Shown here in pieces: positions 1 through 11,348 of a DNA stretch of 64,000 bases. Position 1 is the stretch's first letter, and each line of letters starts with the position of its first letter. The notes under the pieces are model-generated. The model was given only the letters and a program-made list of their open reading frames with translations, was not told the DNA's origin and did no database searches. The stretch lies in assembly GCA_033439765.1 (NCBI GenBank), contig JAULSN010000011.1:806001-870000 (forward strand), read 5' to 3'. Source of the stretch: Lasiosphaeria ovina (taxonomy: Eukaryota > Ascomycota > Sordariomycetes > Sordariales > Lasiosphaeriaceae). Made by a program: the position numbers and the translations under genes.

Positions 1-1500
1 TCGTTGTCATCCATTGCATCGGCTTGAACGTGGATAACCTTCTACTTCTTTTGAGCTACTCTTTCTATACAATATACACTGTTTTTGAAGCTTCAACAAC
101 AAGTCGGGCATCTACAGATCACGTGTATGCAAGCCATTCATGCCCAGCCGACGCTCAAAACCAGCTTTGGAGGGCGGCTAGCGATTTGGCTGCAAAATGG
201 CCATTCTGAGCCAGTGCAACCCTCTTTTCTTGGCAACTATTCCCAAAATCAACATCCCGAAGAGCCCACTTTTTAGATACATCTGTCAGGACCCTGGCTC
301 GCATAAGAAGGTGGCTGAACTCGTCGGCACGCACAAAATTGGTGCCCAAAAGAGTTTGGTAGGTTCCTTGGCGATTTTTAGCGCGACGCACGATATTTTG
401 TGCCAACTTGTGCATTTGCTAGCCTAGCCGGTGCTCGCTAGCCGGTGTGTCGATCAGGACCTTACCAACACGACCAGGCGAGTCAGCAGCGAACCAAGAA
501 ACGCGGACACGCCTTTGCTGACGCGGGCCAGCGTCCAGCGTCTAGCGTCCAGTGTCCAGCGTCCCGTGACCAGGGCCGGCGGCGGCCTGGAGCGAGCACC
601 ATTAACATCTCAAACGGCGCTTGGCCGGTGACAGAGCCAGACAGCCACCGGGCGTGCGGGCGTGTGGGCGTGCGGCGCTCCGAAGTTGGCCGCAAAACCC
701 CGCCGCAACGCACACAAGGAAGGGGAAACAAGCACCCCCAAAACCCGGTACCCTACGCGCAGCGTTTCACCGCAGTGCTGCACGCGGGCCGGCCGCGTGG
801 GGGCCAGCCGGCCGCCGCCCCACCACAACTCGCCCCTTTTCCAGACCCTCGGGACCAAAACACACAACCTAACCAACAAGCCAACAAGACAGTCGCAAAA
901 AGGACCACCAAACACTTTTCTCCTCAATTGTGCTTGGGCGAGGCAGGAGAACACGGCTAACAGCCGCCGCGGTGTTGACCCAAAATACCTTTTTTTCTTT
1001 TCTTCGCTCGCTCGGCTTTAGGGCGGATTTCCGCCGGCGTCCGTCCGTCCCTCCTTTTCTGCCCCGTGGGCTGCTGGTTGGGGAGCCTCATTTTTCGAGA
1101 CGCCGTTTAGCTGTGATGTCACGCACAATGCCATCTTTGCGCTTGCCCACACCACTCACGCACGGGTTTCTGCCAGCCCTTTTGCTTTTGGCCTTGCCTT
1201 GTGGCCCTCGAAACACTCGGCCAGCTCACTCCCCCCCACATACATCAAACAAAGGGCGACACGCCAAAAACGGGATTCGGACGACCGCCGTTTGTCGCCG
1301 CCCGCCCGCATTTCTACGTCGGCTATGCCCACACTCCTCTCTTTCTCCCTCTCCTTTGTCCTTCCCCGCGAGCAAGAAAGGTCCGAGTCATTTTTCCTTT
1401 TGCGATCAGTAATTATACTATAGCAAACTTCTAAGCTCCCCCCGCCACCCTCGGTTTTGTCGATCGATCCCGCTGTCACACACACGCAACCCAAAATTGC
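1..1500. other. Intergenic region, left edge
   Basis: No convincing gene is visible. The reading frames here overlap on both strands, are rich in Arg, Pro and Ala, and carry no recognisable domain, as expected from chance in GC-rich DNA. The right part (about 1200-1400) is pyrimidine-rich (CT and TTTC runs), which is common upstream of filamentous fungal genes and probably belongs to the promoter of the amine oxidase that starts at 1603. Confidence 0.6.
528..564. repeat. Short GCGTCCA-type tandem repeat
   Basis: Four imperfect copies of a 9-10 base unit (GCGTCCA, TCTAGCGTCCA, GTGTCCA, GCGTCC) follow each other. This looks like a simple minisatellite in the intergenic space. No function is apparent. 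Confidence 0.5.
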
Positions 1501-1520
1501 TCAAAGATCTTGGCTTCTTC

Positions 1521-1530
1521 GATATAATAG
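1521..1530 (+). promoter_or_regulatory. Candidate TATA element of the amine oxidase gene
   Basis: The sequence GATATAATAG lies about 75 bases before the ATG at 1603 and after a CT-rich tract. Position and composition fit a fungal core promoter, but no transcript start can be seen, so this is only a candidate. Confidence 0.3.
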
Positions 1531-1602
1531 CGCCGATCAAGTGAACGCACAGTCCACTACTCCTCCCTTCCTCGCGCCGCGACGCCTGTTGACTTGGGCG
1601 CC

Positions 1603-3345
1603 ATGGCCGAGGAAGCCGTAGCAGCAGCGGCAGGACGGGCCGCCGCCGTCAGTGCTGCTGCTACCGCCGATGACCACGTCGCCGCTGCAAAAGTGGAAGC
1701 GGACATGGTTGTGGATGTGGTGGTGGTCGGCGCGGGGCTCAGCGGGCTGCGCGCCGCCGTCGAGGTGCACCGCGCGGGGCTGACGTGCGTGGTGCTCGAG
1801 GCCATGGACCGCGTCGGCGGCAAGGTGCTCTCGGTCGACGCGGCGCCCGCGCTCGACGGCCAGGGCGAGGGCTCGCGGCGCAAGGTCGTCGATCTCGGCG
1901 CCGCCTGGATCAACGACACGTCGCAGAGCGAGATGCTCGCCCTGGCCAGCAGGTTCAAGCTCGACCTCATCGAGCAGCGCATCGCCGGCCGCTACCTCCG
2001 CCAGGAGCGCGACGGGAGTGTCGTGCAGTACCCCTTGGGATTTGGCGAAGTGAGTGTTGTCCTGTCTTGGCTTGCCTGCTTGAGTAGAAGTGTGGCTGTT
2101 GGGATTCAAGGGGAAAAGACCACGGACGGACGCTAATCGGATGACCTTGTAAATACAGGATATGGAAGACCCCCAGGTCATCGGCGTGTACCAGATGATC
2201 AAGCACCTGTCCGAGAGCTGGCTCGGCCCCGACGCCAAGGCGTTCGACTCGGTGACGTTCAAGGCGCTGGCCGAGGCCAACTTCCCGGACAACCAGGCAG
2301 TGGGCGAAGCGGCTGATTTCCTGGCGGGCGCGCTGCTCGGCGTCGGCGCCGACGAGATCAGCGCCCTGTTCATGATCGAGCACACCAAGAGCGGGACGGG
2401 GCTGGAGAACATGGCGTCAGACCTGCCCGACGGGGGCCAGTATCTGCGGGTCCGCCAAGGTGAGAGACGCAGCGCTTTGCCTTTCCAGTGATCGTGATTG
2501 TCCTGCATTGGGCAGTGTAGACCAGTGAGTGGCTGACTCCTCATCTCTTCACAGGCGCACAGTCCTTCGCCACGGGCCTCGAAAGGCTCTTGCCCCGGGG
2601 CACAGTGCATCTCAAGTCGCCCGTGACCAAGATCACGCAGAACCTCGACGGCGGGTGCATCACGACGACAGACAAAGGAAGCATATTCCACAGCAAAAAG
2701 GTCATCATGTCGCTTCCGACGCCGCTGCACAACACGGTGATCTTCGACCCGCCCCTGCCCGGCGCGCGGCAAGAGCTCGCGGAGCGCACGGCGCTGGGGT
2801 ACCACGCCAAGGTGGTGCTGGTGTTTGCGAGCCCGTGGTGGCGCGAGGCGCGGCTGTCGGGGGTGATGGAGTCGACCACAACAGGACCGATCGCGTTCAC
2901 GCGCGACACGTGCAGCGAGGAGGACGGGCAGTACAGCATCACATGCTTTATGGTGGGCCAGCGCGGGCGCGAGTGGTCGGATCTGGGCGCCGCCGAGCGC
3001 GAGGAGCAGGTGCTGGAGCACTTTTACGAAGTGTTCCGCGGCGCGCTGCCCGAGGACGACCTGCCGCGCCCCGTCAACGTCATCGAGAAGGAGTGGACCA
3101 AGGACCCCTGGATCCGCGGCGGGCCCACCCCCGTCATGCCCCCCGACCTGTTCGACACGACCGCCGGCGCCGCGCTGTACGTGCCCTTTAGGGACGTGCA
3201 TTTTGTGGGTGCCGAGATGGCCGATGTTTGGAGGGGCTACATGGAGGGCGCCGTAAGGTCGGGCATCTCGGGGGCTGAGGAGGTCATTGGACGTTTGCAG
3301 AATGTAGGATTGGGACTCGACCATGAGATACACTCAAGGCTCTAA
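1603..3345 (+). CDS. Flavin amine oxidase (MAO-N-like), peroxisomal
   Basis: FAD-dependent oxidase of the monoamine oxidase family. It is expected to deaminate primary amines to aldehyde, ammonia and hydrogen peroxide. Three exons fit: 1603-2049, 2159-2459 and 2555-3345 (512 aa, the usual length for fungal MAO-N). Introns have GTGAGT or GTGAGA donors, CAG acceptors and a GCTAAT branch site. Near residue 36 the Rossmann motif VVVVGAGLSGL is followed by an acidic residue after strand 2 (VLEAMDRVGGK), then DLGAAWIND. The C-terminal flavin motif reads VHFVGAEMADVWRGYMEGAV, where family members usually have FAGTE. The protein ends in SRL, a PTS1 peroxisomal signal, matching the ARL end known for Aspergillus MAO-N. 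The start was chosen at the ATG in GCGCCATGG; the in-frame TTG upstream is not a fungal start. The Ala-rich first 35 residues are probably disordered. Confidence 0.92.
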
Positions 3346-3748
3346 AACTGGCCTGAAGATGGGGGCAGGAATAGTTAGGTCGCTTCTAGGTCTTGACTGT
3401 GCAGTACCGATCGGTTAGGGGTGAGATTGAAGTTGGGAGATTGAAGTTGGGAGCGGGCAAAGATTGAAGTGCTTCAGTGCCCGTGTCGTATTCCTAACAC
3501 CTACCCAAGGTACGGTACCTATTGTCTTGCACAGTCAAAGGGAGGTAGGATAAACTCCTACAAAAATTGTCTTGCGTTAGTTAGAAGACCAGTGCGTATT
3601 CCCACGAGGGTTGGTTATAAGAAATTATGAAGTCACTTACTCGGTTACCGAATGTTTTAGCGAGACACAGGTGCTTTCTGTTTCTCGTGCCAGTCTTTGC
3701 CAATTCAAATTGTCAGACTGGTGGACAAGCACTAGCCGGCATTTGTAG

Positions 3749-3868
3749 TTCGTTCGCCAAAGATGCGTTTCAGCTCAGCGTCGTACGCCTGACTGTCAGC
3801 AAACTTCTTCCGAACCATTGTTTCTACCTTCTCGCATCAGGACTGCGATACGGTTGTCTCGGTATCGG
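3749..3868 (-). pseudogene. Decayed copy of the 3' end of the neighbouring APH-like gene
   Basis: These 120 bases align without gaps to 4727-4846, the last 40 or so codons of the APH-family gene about 1 kb downstream. By hand count 93 of 120 positions match, and about two thirds of the differences are transitions. The duplicated stop codon is lost, and no longer coding frame of the family survives around it. This is a partial tandem duplication or the remnant of a second gene copy. It explains the otherwise meaningless 82-codon frame on the plus strand at 3627-3875. Confidence 0.8.
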
Positions 3869-4337
3869 TATATAATGGGAGCCTTATGTGCAAAGAGCGG
3901 CTAGAAATGGGGGGCTGGTTAGGCTCAGCGTCGATCCACGGACACACCTCACGGGAACTTTCGATACAAGGGATGCCCCTGAGACATACCTAGTTGACAA
4001 TTAATTGAGAAGTGGGGAAGCAGTCGGTGTAACCTGGCGGACCTCCCAGCGCGCCGTGGACAGTCGAGGAGGCGTTAGACTTTGCGAATCAGGACCTGGC
4101 CAAGATTCTGGATGCGTGTGTACAGTGTATTTTCCGGAAGTTGACAGCCTACTATGCACCCTCTGTGTCAAGCAGCACTCGTGTGGCGGCAGCCTGGCTT
4201 GGCCGGCGCAGACCCATGACGCTTAGATAGAATGCTCGGTTTCCCACATCTCGAGTCGATTATCCCACCCCTTTACCAAGCCTCATCGTTTGGTAGCTGA
4301 CCTTTGCAGAAACTTGGGCACCGGAGACAAAAGCCAA

Positions 4338-4370
4338 GGCGGAGGCGGAGGCGGAGGCGGAGGCGGCGGC
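4338..4370 (+). repeat. GGCGGA hexamer microsatellite
   Basis: About five consecutive GGCGGA units are present on the plus strand. The G-tract spacing could allow a two-layer G-quadruplex, but nothing else points to a role. Confidence 0.7.
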
Positions 4371-4727
4371 GATCACTCTTCCGGCGAGTTCAGCGGTGTG
4401 GTCGAGCAAGCAACTGTTGGCATGCGTGGAAATGCACAAGACTTGGCGATTCTCACTTCGCCGGCTAATGCTGTCCTTGCTAGGAGGGCTGGCAAGAAAA
4501 AGAAGGAAGAAGAAACCGATAAGAACGAGAAGTCGACGAATGGATAAAGAGACAATGGGGGCCACGTCCCTGTCTCTGTCACTGTGGAGCAGGCGACTGC
4601 TAATAACACTCCGACCAGGCGCTTCACTGCCGCTCCCACACTTCCAACCTGCCTTGCTCTATTCGTTTTCCCTCATTCGGCTATTGCAACGAAATCCATT
4701 CAATAATACTCCTTGCAAGGCGTCCGC

Positions 4728-6363
4728 TCATTCGCTAAAGATACGCTTCAGCTCAGCGTCATACTCCTCCCTGTCAACCAGCTTCTTCTGGACCACTTCT
4801 TCGGCGTTCTCGCACCAGAATTGCGAGACAGCTTTCTCGGTATCGGCGGAGAGGTAGCCCTTGGGGGAGAGGTGGGTTTCGAGCACGAAATACATGGCAT
4901 TTATAGAGGATAGGCAATGCCAGAACCACACCCCCTTAGACGCCCACATATCCTGCATGAGCTGGGAGATGGCGATTCCGTGCTCCGGTGTTGTCTCTTG
5001 CTCCTGTTCTCGGAAGCTACGCATGAACTCTTGTCGTATCTTATCGAACTCGCCGTAGCGCTCGTCTTGTATCTCGTCAAGACTGCACCCCGTAAGCCAG
5101 TACGGCACGCAGAGCATCTCCAGAGGAAGTGCACACAGCCATTCCAGGTCTAGCAGGCACGTGATGTTCCAGTCGTGGTCGACAAAGATGTTGCTTGCGT
5201 GCAGGTCGGTGAGCTGGAGGATGAAAGGGCCGTGTCGATGGTCTGGTCGGATATACCGGTGCGAAAATACCCGGAGCAGTGTCTTGACAGCTATCTGGCT
5301 GCGACAGTCGTTTGCGCTGTAGATGGCGTTTGGCTGGCCGAGGAAGCGACGGTCGTGGAAAGTGAGCATCCCGGACACGAAGGCGTCAGTGCACTTGAAC
5401 GTGTCGTCGCGCTGCATTGTCCTCGGGGCGCCGTCGTTTTCTGCCAGCACTATAGTACAGTTGAGGGGGCGGTTTCTCAGGGATATAGTACCGTCGCTGG
5501 CGAACTGAAAGGCTCCAATTTGTAGCTGAGGGAGACGTGCCAGGGAAAGCATTATCTTGGTCATGCCGCGGAACAGTCTTTCCCTCCGGACAGCGTCGCC
5601 TCTGTATTTGTCCCACGTATTTGACAGCATCTGCTGCCCCGATTCAGGATCAATGTACTCTAGCAGTACATATGCAGAGTCTATACTGTGGCGGGTTGGG
5701 TTGGGAATGTACTGGGAGAGGAGTGGATATCCGAGCAGGCCGTAGACGCAGCGCCAGAACACGCGGGCAATGCGGAACAGGAACGGCCTGCGACTGGCAT
5801 GGGTGAACTAAGCGCGCTGGTTTAGTAATGGGTACAGTACAGTACCTTGTGAAGGAAGCGACAAAGGGGGCTAGAGGAAAAAAGGATTAATGCAGGCGGC
5901 CAGGACTTACATGGCGGCCGTCCAAAAAGCCAAAGCCATAGAGACGAGGGATGCGAATGTCAGGGCATTTCTCTTGCATCCATACATATGCCCCGACTTC
6001 GCAGCCAAGCTTCTCGTCGACGGTGCCGGGATATCGAGCTTCGGCGAGCTTGTGCGGCATGGCGCAACGAAACACGACCTTGCTAGACTGGCGGCTGGAC
6101 GTCACGTCGACCAAAACACAGATATTGAAGCCGCCTCGGATCCATGTGTGGCGTTCCAGCACGGTGCACGCGTCGTGCTTGCCCAGTCCGAGGTGCTGCC
6201 GCGTGAGGGCCTCGATCGACTCTTTCTGCCGCCAGAGGTCCTCGACCAGCGACTTGACGGCCGGACCATGGGCAAGGCGGCTGATGACGTTGAATTCTTC
6301 CTTGGAGGCCGACTCAAATGTCGTGATGGGACTGCGGCCCCGGATTTCCAGTGCAGCCGGCAT
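4728..6363 (-). CDS. Fungal APH-family phosphotransferase
   Basis: Member of the fungal phosphotransferase (aminoglycoside phosphotransferase fold, PF01636-like) family, whose substrates are mostly unknown. Two exons, 6363-5911 and 5807-4728, join in phase 0 with a GTAAGT donor and TTAG acceptor (510 aa). Exon 1 ends in FGFLDGRH and exon 2 begins FTHASRRP, so the family motif GRHFTH is restored exactly across the junction, which supports the intron. The N-lobe carries FRCAMPH and DEKLGCEVGAY, matching the Lys/Glu region of the fungal family. The catalytic loop is LTDLHASNIFVD and the metal-binding Asp lies in LLDLEW. There is no signal peptide, so it is probably cytosolic. A decayed copy of its last exon lies downstream at 3749-3868. 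The fold call is firm; the substrate is unknown. Confidence 0.88.
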
Positions 6364-7227
6364 GGGCAGGCGGCGACGCGATTGAACTGAATCGCTGCGT
6401 TATAGAGGCACAGCCCTGTAATTTAGGCACTGTGGGTTCCTGGAAGGTAAGGTAGGTGATTGACGAGCCACGTTGGTCGGCGCATGCAATTGTCACGGAA
6501 AGGGCGGCCTATTGATGATTTCAAGGTTCAAGAACAAATATCCGGCGGCATCTGCCTGCTGGAGGCTTGTCGGTCTTCCCGGGGTGGAGACAGAGACGGA
6601 GACGCTCCGAAGTCTGGACTGTAGACACGGCGGTTGGTGCCGGAAGAAATGGAAGAAGGACTGGATGCGGTGCGCTGTGGAAATTCGGAGGCCAGGGCAA
6701 TGGTTCTGAATCAATGGTCTGTGCGCTCTGCCACAATCCCAGTCACCATGGACCGCTGGACTGCGTAGGGAGCACGCATTTGCCAGGGGTTGAAAACAGC
6801 ATCAAACAAACAATTGAAGGGGCGCCAAAGTTGTGTGCAAGTTTTAATGAACAAATAAGAAATAAAACTGGAAGAAGGTTTGGTTCAGCCCCGATTCGAA
6901 CTGTGGTCTGGGACCCGAGCTTTTGGGGTGTAATTGCCTTAACTAATTGCCTTAACTTCCTTCACTTCATATGTAAGATGGTAGTAAATTCCTTTCTGTT
7001 TCCGTTTCCGTTTCCTGTTTTACAGCCTGTGTAATCTTCCCACGTTTACAGTTACGCGGGAAGGAGCAGACCGTCTCCTGCAGCCACCACTGAGCCATGC
7101 ACGAAACTGTCCGGCACAATGTTGGAAGCTGCACAGTGCGATGGGATGGAAGCCATCCATTCGATCCTAACCTAGCACTCAATTGCCATCTCCCGTATCC
7201 ACGACGGTATTTAGCACGTCGTATTTG
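6364..7227. other. Intergenic region upstream of two divergent genes
   Basis: This interval holds the 5' flanks of the APH-like gene (minus) and of the next plus-strand gene. No coding region is convincing. A GTTCGAATC stretch on the minus strand near 6890 resembles a tRNA T-loop, but no cloverleaf can be folded around it. Two copies of TAATTGCCTTAAC lie near 6930-6960. Confidence 0.5.
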
Positions 7228-8395
7228 ATGTTCATGGCGCTGCAAAAGCCCAACGCCAAAGAGACTTTGGATATCCTCGCGGCTCTTTGCCACAGCTCCA
7301 GCTTTTAGCTCCAGTTCCATCACAGCCAAAGGCTTCGGCGCCTTTCTCCGATTCTACACAGCAGAGACATGCTTCGTCTCTGTTTCCCTCGTCGCACTCG
7401 GACATTCTAAACGCAGCGTCCCTCAGATTAAAATGCGACAAAACACAGCAAGAATTCCACGAGGCCGCCTTCCCGCAAATCGCCCACGCCGATCAAGAAC
7501 GGGCGGCGAGGTTGGTCGTCAAGGTGGCATTCATGATCGACTACGCCTCCAAGGACGGATTCTCAGTCCAGGACGACGCCAACTTTCCGGTCAAGTGGCA
7601 GCCCGTCCAGACATTCGTCGACTTCATCGAGTCAACCTTCCCCCATGACGCCTCGAGCCCAGTGCCACCACGAGCCTTCACCGGAGACAGAGGCCTCAAG
7701 GCTTGGAAGCTGAAGGCGCGATATGCAACCGGCATCGTGCCGACCAACGACCTCGTCCAGCATCTCCTGTACGACCGCCGCACCAGGACCCTGAGCGTCT
7801 TCCACCAGACAGCCTGGCTCAAGGCCCAGATTCGGCACTCTGCGGGACAGAGTCTTGCCGCGCCCGCCCAGACAGGTATTCAAAGGTTGGTTCAATGGGC
7901 GCCTCCTTTCCGAGACCGGTAGTTGATTCATTAATCAACCCCAATATCCCTAACACCCTACCTGTCCCCACAGCGGAACTCTGCCCGCGCAGCTGCTAGT
8001 GGAGACGCTGCTGTCCATCTACTACGCGCTGTTCCCGCTGTCGGTCGACAAGCGGTCGCTCAAGCTGGCGCGGAGCCTCGTGCACCACCCGGCCGCGGGC
8101 GCGCGCTTCGACCCCAACCTGCTCGTCGACGACGGGCTGGTCCGCGACCTGCCCGACGACGCGGACGACTTCCAGTTCGTCTACTGGGCCGAGCGCCTGT
8201 GCCGGCTCCAGGTCGTTGTCGCGAACCCCCGCCCTCCAACTGGCTCCTGTCCTGGATCGAGAGACACACGTCCAAGCGCGACGCGCTGACCGTCGCCCTC
8301 ATCGGCCTGTTTTTGTTTGGCCTGCTGGGAGTCGTAGTGGGCGTCGCCCAGCGGTCGTGTCGTACTTGGCGTGGAAGTACCCCACTCCGTTGTAG
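7228..8395 (+). pseudogene. Frame-broken conserved fungal membrane protein
   Basis: Belongs to a conserved fungal family of unknown function as far as I recognise it. The best gene model starts at ATG 7228 (or 7234), has an intron at 7886-7973 (GTTGGT donor, CACAG acceptor, AATCAAC branch region) and ends at TAG 8393-8395. The coding signal is strong, with motifs FPVKWQPVQTFVDFIESTFP in the middle and GTLPAQLLVETLL after the intron. It changes frame three times: near 7300, at the C-run 8225-8230, and near 8351. Each change is repaired by one extra base. After the second shift the frame reads WLLSWIERHTSKRDALTV followed by a membrane helix (ALIGLFLFGLLGVVVGV), and after the third VVSYLAWKYP and a stop. 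Either the gene is decayed or the sequence has lost single bases. No biochemical role is known to me. Confidence 0.6.
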
Positions 8396-8835
8396 GCGTA
8401 GTCGGTCAGTTGCGAGCGAGATCTTGATTTGCTGGTGGGCAAAGGTCTTCCAAACTCTGTGTGGAAAGGTGAGAGTTCGTCACTTTGTGCCCGAGTCTGA
8501 CAAAGACCTTTCTTTGACGAGGAAGATTTAATGACAAGAACCTTTCTTGGAATATTGAGTGTGAATCGGTAAATCGGGGTTTTATATTTTAAGGACACAA
8601 AGAACAGGACAATGCATTTTCTTCTCTTCTTCATTCATCGTTCACGATCATCAACAGGCCGTGGCATTTTAAGCTCCATCATGCCAGGTAAGCACCCAGA
8701 GAAGTTTCAACTTTTACTAAAAAAGAAGATAAGAAATGCCACAGTAACCGCCATACCTTACCTACTTAGCCACAACCACACAATTGCAATCAAAGCTCGT
8801 CAACTTTTAGACATCGGCATTAGACTCACGCAACA
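8396..8835. other. Intergenic or 5' leader region of the small membrane protein gene
   Basis: No coding sequence is recognised. A consensus donor (ATGCCAGGTAAGC near 8685) and a TACTTAG acceptor near 8770 could bound an intron in the leader of the gene starting at 8836. This is not testable from sequence alone. Confidence 0.4.
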
Positions 8836-9216
8836 ATGCCTCTCGCCCTCATCCCCATCGCGTACCTCTGGAGCGCCCTCTTCACCGCGCGGGCCACATA
8901 CATGGCTTTCGTCCAGTCCATGGCAGTGATCCTCGAGAACACGGCGGTGACGTTTTACTGGCTCAGCCTGCTGGTGCCCGTGTTTGCCTTTGTGGTATCC
9001 TCGTCGATGGTGAGAGACGGCTGGGAACTGCTGGTTTTGGCCGCGCTCGCGTGCCTGTGGTGGTACATCTATTCGAACTTCGAGACACGCACATACACCT
9101 ACATATACTTCGCCGTCACGGTCGTCTTCCCCGACGGCGCCGTCGACAGGATCGTCGCAAACGCCATCGGTACATACGACTGGGTGTTCTTCGTGGCAGG
9201 AGCGTTGCTTGGCTAA
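8836..9216 (+). CDS. Small hydrophobic membrane protein, unknown
   Basis: 126-residue open frame starting at ATG in CAACAATGC. I do not recognise the family. Hydropathy suggests three or four membrane helices: residues about 2-20 (LALIPIAYLWSALF), 33-55 (ILENTAVTFYWLSLLVPVFAFVV), 62-80 (ELLVLAALACLWWYIY) and 85-100, with a hydrophobic C-terminus (DWVFFVAGALLG). A possible intron in the 5' leader (about 8685-8770) is visible. It lies 440 bases after the frame-broken membrane protein gene on the same strand, with no sign of co-transcription. It could be a genuine small protein or the remains of a larger one; the continuous hydrophobic pattern favours a gene. Confidence 0.5.
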   Translation: MPLALIPIAYLWSALFTARATYMAFVQSMAVILENTAVTFYWLSLLVPVFAFVVSSSMVRDGWELLVLAALACLWWYIYSNFETRTYTYIYFAVTVVFPDGAVDRIVANAIGTYDWVFFVAGALLG

Positions 9217-10178
9217 CCATTGACTTCCTAAACATCATTATTTGGGAATAGAAGGCCGTCGAATTTAATTATACGCTATAGAATGTATGCGATATATAGA
9301 TTAGAGTCGGTCACAAAAAAAAAAGCCAATACCCGGCGGAGGCACAAAGCACAAGTCCAACACGAAAGGTTCTCGGATCCGGCTGACTACAACTGTGGCA
9401 TCACATGCCGGCCGCTCCGCTCCACACACGCGAACTTTGAACGGCCCGGAGCGGTCAAGGTTCGGCACAACCATGGATTGCTATAGAATACATATAGATT
9501 TGCAGAATGTCGCCCAAAAATTGACACACTTTGCACACAAATGCCTGTTTTTTCTTCTCTTGCTTACGCTCAGGCCTGTTTTTCCTCCCTTACGCTCGGA
9601 ATGCCCTTTAACTCCCTTGCACCGGAGATTCGTTCATTTCTACGGCATCCCTTTTGCCCGGACTGCCTGCCCTGTATCCGGATTTCCGTGGGGATATTCA
9701 ACGGTCTTGTTGGCTATAAGAAGACGCTTTTCACCTGTATTTTAGACCGATCTAAGCAGACAATTCAATGCTCAGTCAATCCAGATCGCGTGCAACACAG
9801 AACTAATTGGCTAAGGCAATAGTAAGAGTCTGAGACCCTAGAAATAGGTACCGTACTGCTTGCCACTCGGCGATCACACATCTGATTCTGATTCCGATTC
9901 TACTCCTATAAATGGACGTGCTCGTATCACAAACATAGACACCATAACAGGGTTAATACACGATCGCTGTGCTGCGCTCGTAACTCCCCCGGCAATATTA
10001 ACAACATGAAATATTTACCAACTCCTGACCATGACTCATTCACTACTTAATTAAAACACAACTTCAACTACACCCCACCCGAGGGAAAATCAAGTGACCG
10101 TGTCGATTTCATAATAATAATTAATTATCCGCAAAAAGGACAAGAACTAATCGAATGCACCCGCCACTTGACACTTGT
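9217..10178. other. Intergenic region with a solo LTR
   Basis: Outside the solo LTR at 9508-9797 I see only AT-rich sequence (9803-10150) and no gene. The interval separates the 3' end of the small membrane protein gene from the 3' end of the SDR gene on the other strand. Confidence 0.6.
9508..9797. mobile_element. Solo LTR with 5-bp target site duplication
   Basis: A 290-bp sequence begins TGTCGCC and ends GTGCAACA, the TG...CA form of LTRs. It is flanked on both sides by the direct repeat CAGAA (9503-9507 and 9798-9802), the 5-bp target duplication expected of LTR retrotransposons. A second, diverged copy lies at 30139-30426. No internal retrotransposon region is attached, so this is a solo LTR left by recombination. 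It is unrelated to the LTRs of the Copia-type element at 54915-58553. Confidence 0.85.
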
Positions 10179-11348
10179 TCAACTGTCCATGGACACGGCC
10201 GTGGCCGCCGTGGCGCCGGCGTCGACGGGCAGCACGGCGCCCGTGATCCACCGCGCCTCGTCGCCGGCAAGGAATCGCACTGCGCTGGCGCAGTCCCACG
10301 CGTCGCCCTCCGTCTGCAGCAGGCTGCGGCGGCGGCGCGCCTCGCGCATCTCGCTGCTCATGAGCTTGCCATCGCTCGCGTGCATCATCATGGGCGTGTA
10401 CAGCATCCCTATTCTCTCCCTCATCAGTGTGGCTTCGTTTTCGTTTGGGATCTGATATAGTTACACGGTGTCCCTCGTGTCATCTATCGTGGGATTAAAC
10501 AGGACAGGAAATGACAACTCACCCGGACACACGCAATTAACCCGGATACCATCTCGCCCGTGGTGCGCCGCCATGGCGCGCGTCATGTTGACTACGGCAC
10601 CCTTACTCGTCGGGTACACGAGATTGTTTGGTGTACCGCCGCGCAGCCCGGCGACAGAACCGATATTGACAATACTGCCGCGGCACCCCTGCGCGCTCTT
10701 GTTGGCGAGCATGGCCGGGATCGCGCACCGCGCCATCAGCATCATGCTGGTGACGTTGGCGTGCAGGCCGGCCGCCCACGCCGCGACCTCGACGTCGACG
10801 GCCGTCCCGCGCGCCCCCAGCACGCCCACCACGTTGACCAAGATGTCGACGCGCCCGTACGCTGCTAGCGCCGCGGCGATCACGCGCTGGCAGTCCTGCT
10901 CGCGCGTCACGTCGGCCTCGACGGCTAGTGCCGCTGCCGCTGCCGCCGCCGCGTGTTGTCTGCCGGTGCTGTCAGTGTTGTTGCTGTTGTCGGTGTTGTT
11001 GGCGGAGGAGATCATGGCCACGGTGCGTTCCGCGAGTGACAGCTGCTTGTCGACGCACACGACGGCCGCGCCGTCCTCGGCTAGCAGCAGTGCTGTTGCG
11101 CGCCCGTTGCCTATGTGCTCGCCCTGGCTGCCGGCACCTGTCACGACGGCTACTTTGCCGCGCAGGTGGCGGCATGGCTTGCGCGGTGTGTCGGCTGGGC
11201 TGGTCTGTGGTGGTGACGATGTGGAGAAGAGGGCGACGGAGGGGCCGTTGAGTGGTGGTTGCTGCCAGCGCCGAGGTAGGGGATTGTGGAATCTTCTGGG
11301 GCCCAAGGGCGCTCTGGAAATTGCGTTTGAAATTCTTAGTGTAGCCAT
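10179..11348 (-). CDS. Short-chain dehydrogenase/reductase with possible mitochondrial presequence
   Basis: NAD(P)-dependent oxidoreductase of the classical SDR type. Two exons, 11348-10523 and 10408-10179, join in phase 1 (351 aa). The donor is GTGAGT, and the junction restores VNCVCPG-MLYTPMM, the usual SDR substrate-loop start. The cofactor motif TGAGSQGEHIGNGRA is an extended form of TGxxxGxG. Asp in VCVDK after strand 2 suggests NAD preference. NVVGVLG replaces the common NNAG. The catalytic Ser lies in NIGSVAG and the YxxxK motif is YPTSK. The C-terminal RWITGAVLPVDAG is typical. Residues 1-60 are rich in Arg and Ser with no acidic residues early on (MATLRISNAISRAPLGPRRF), suggesting a mitochondrial targeting peptide. 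A poly-Ala insertion of about 10 residues lies near residue 135. The substrate cannot be told. Confidence 0.9.

Larger units (their letters stand above)
3346..4727. other. Intergenic region between amine oxidase and APH-like gene
   Basis: Convergent gene ends face each other here. The only recognisable contents are the decayed APH fragment at 3749-3868 and the GGCGGA hexamer repeat at 4338-4370. No promoter is expected because both neighbours end towards this interval. Confidence 0.6.

Noticed and set aside
445..960. 171-codon open frame on the plus strand
   Set aside because: It overlaps open frames on the other strand and in the other plus frames, is made of Arg/Pro/Ala/Gln typical of GC-rich chance frames, and shows no domain or splice logic.
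1537..3333. 598-codon open frame on the minus strand
   Set aside because: It lies antisense to the amine oxidase gene and reflects its third-position GC bias; no family pattern is visible.
6880..6920. tRNA-like GTTCGAATC T-loop on the minus strand
   Set aside because: The T stem does not pair, and no A box, anticodon arm or acceptor stem could be placed around it.
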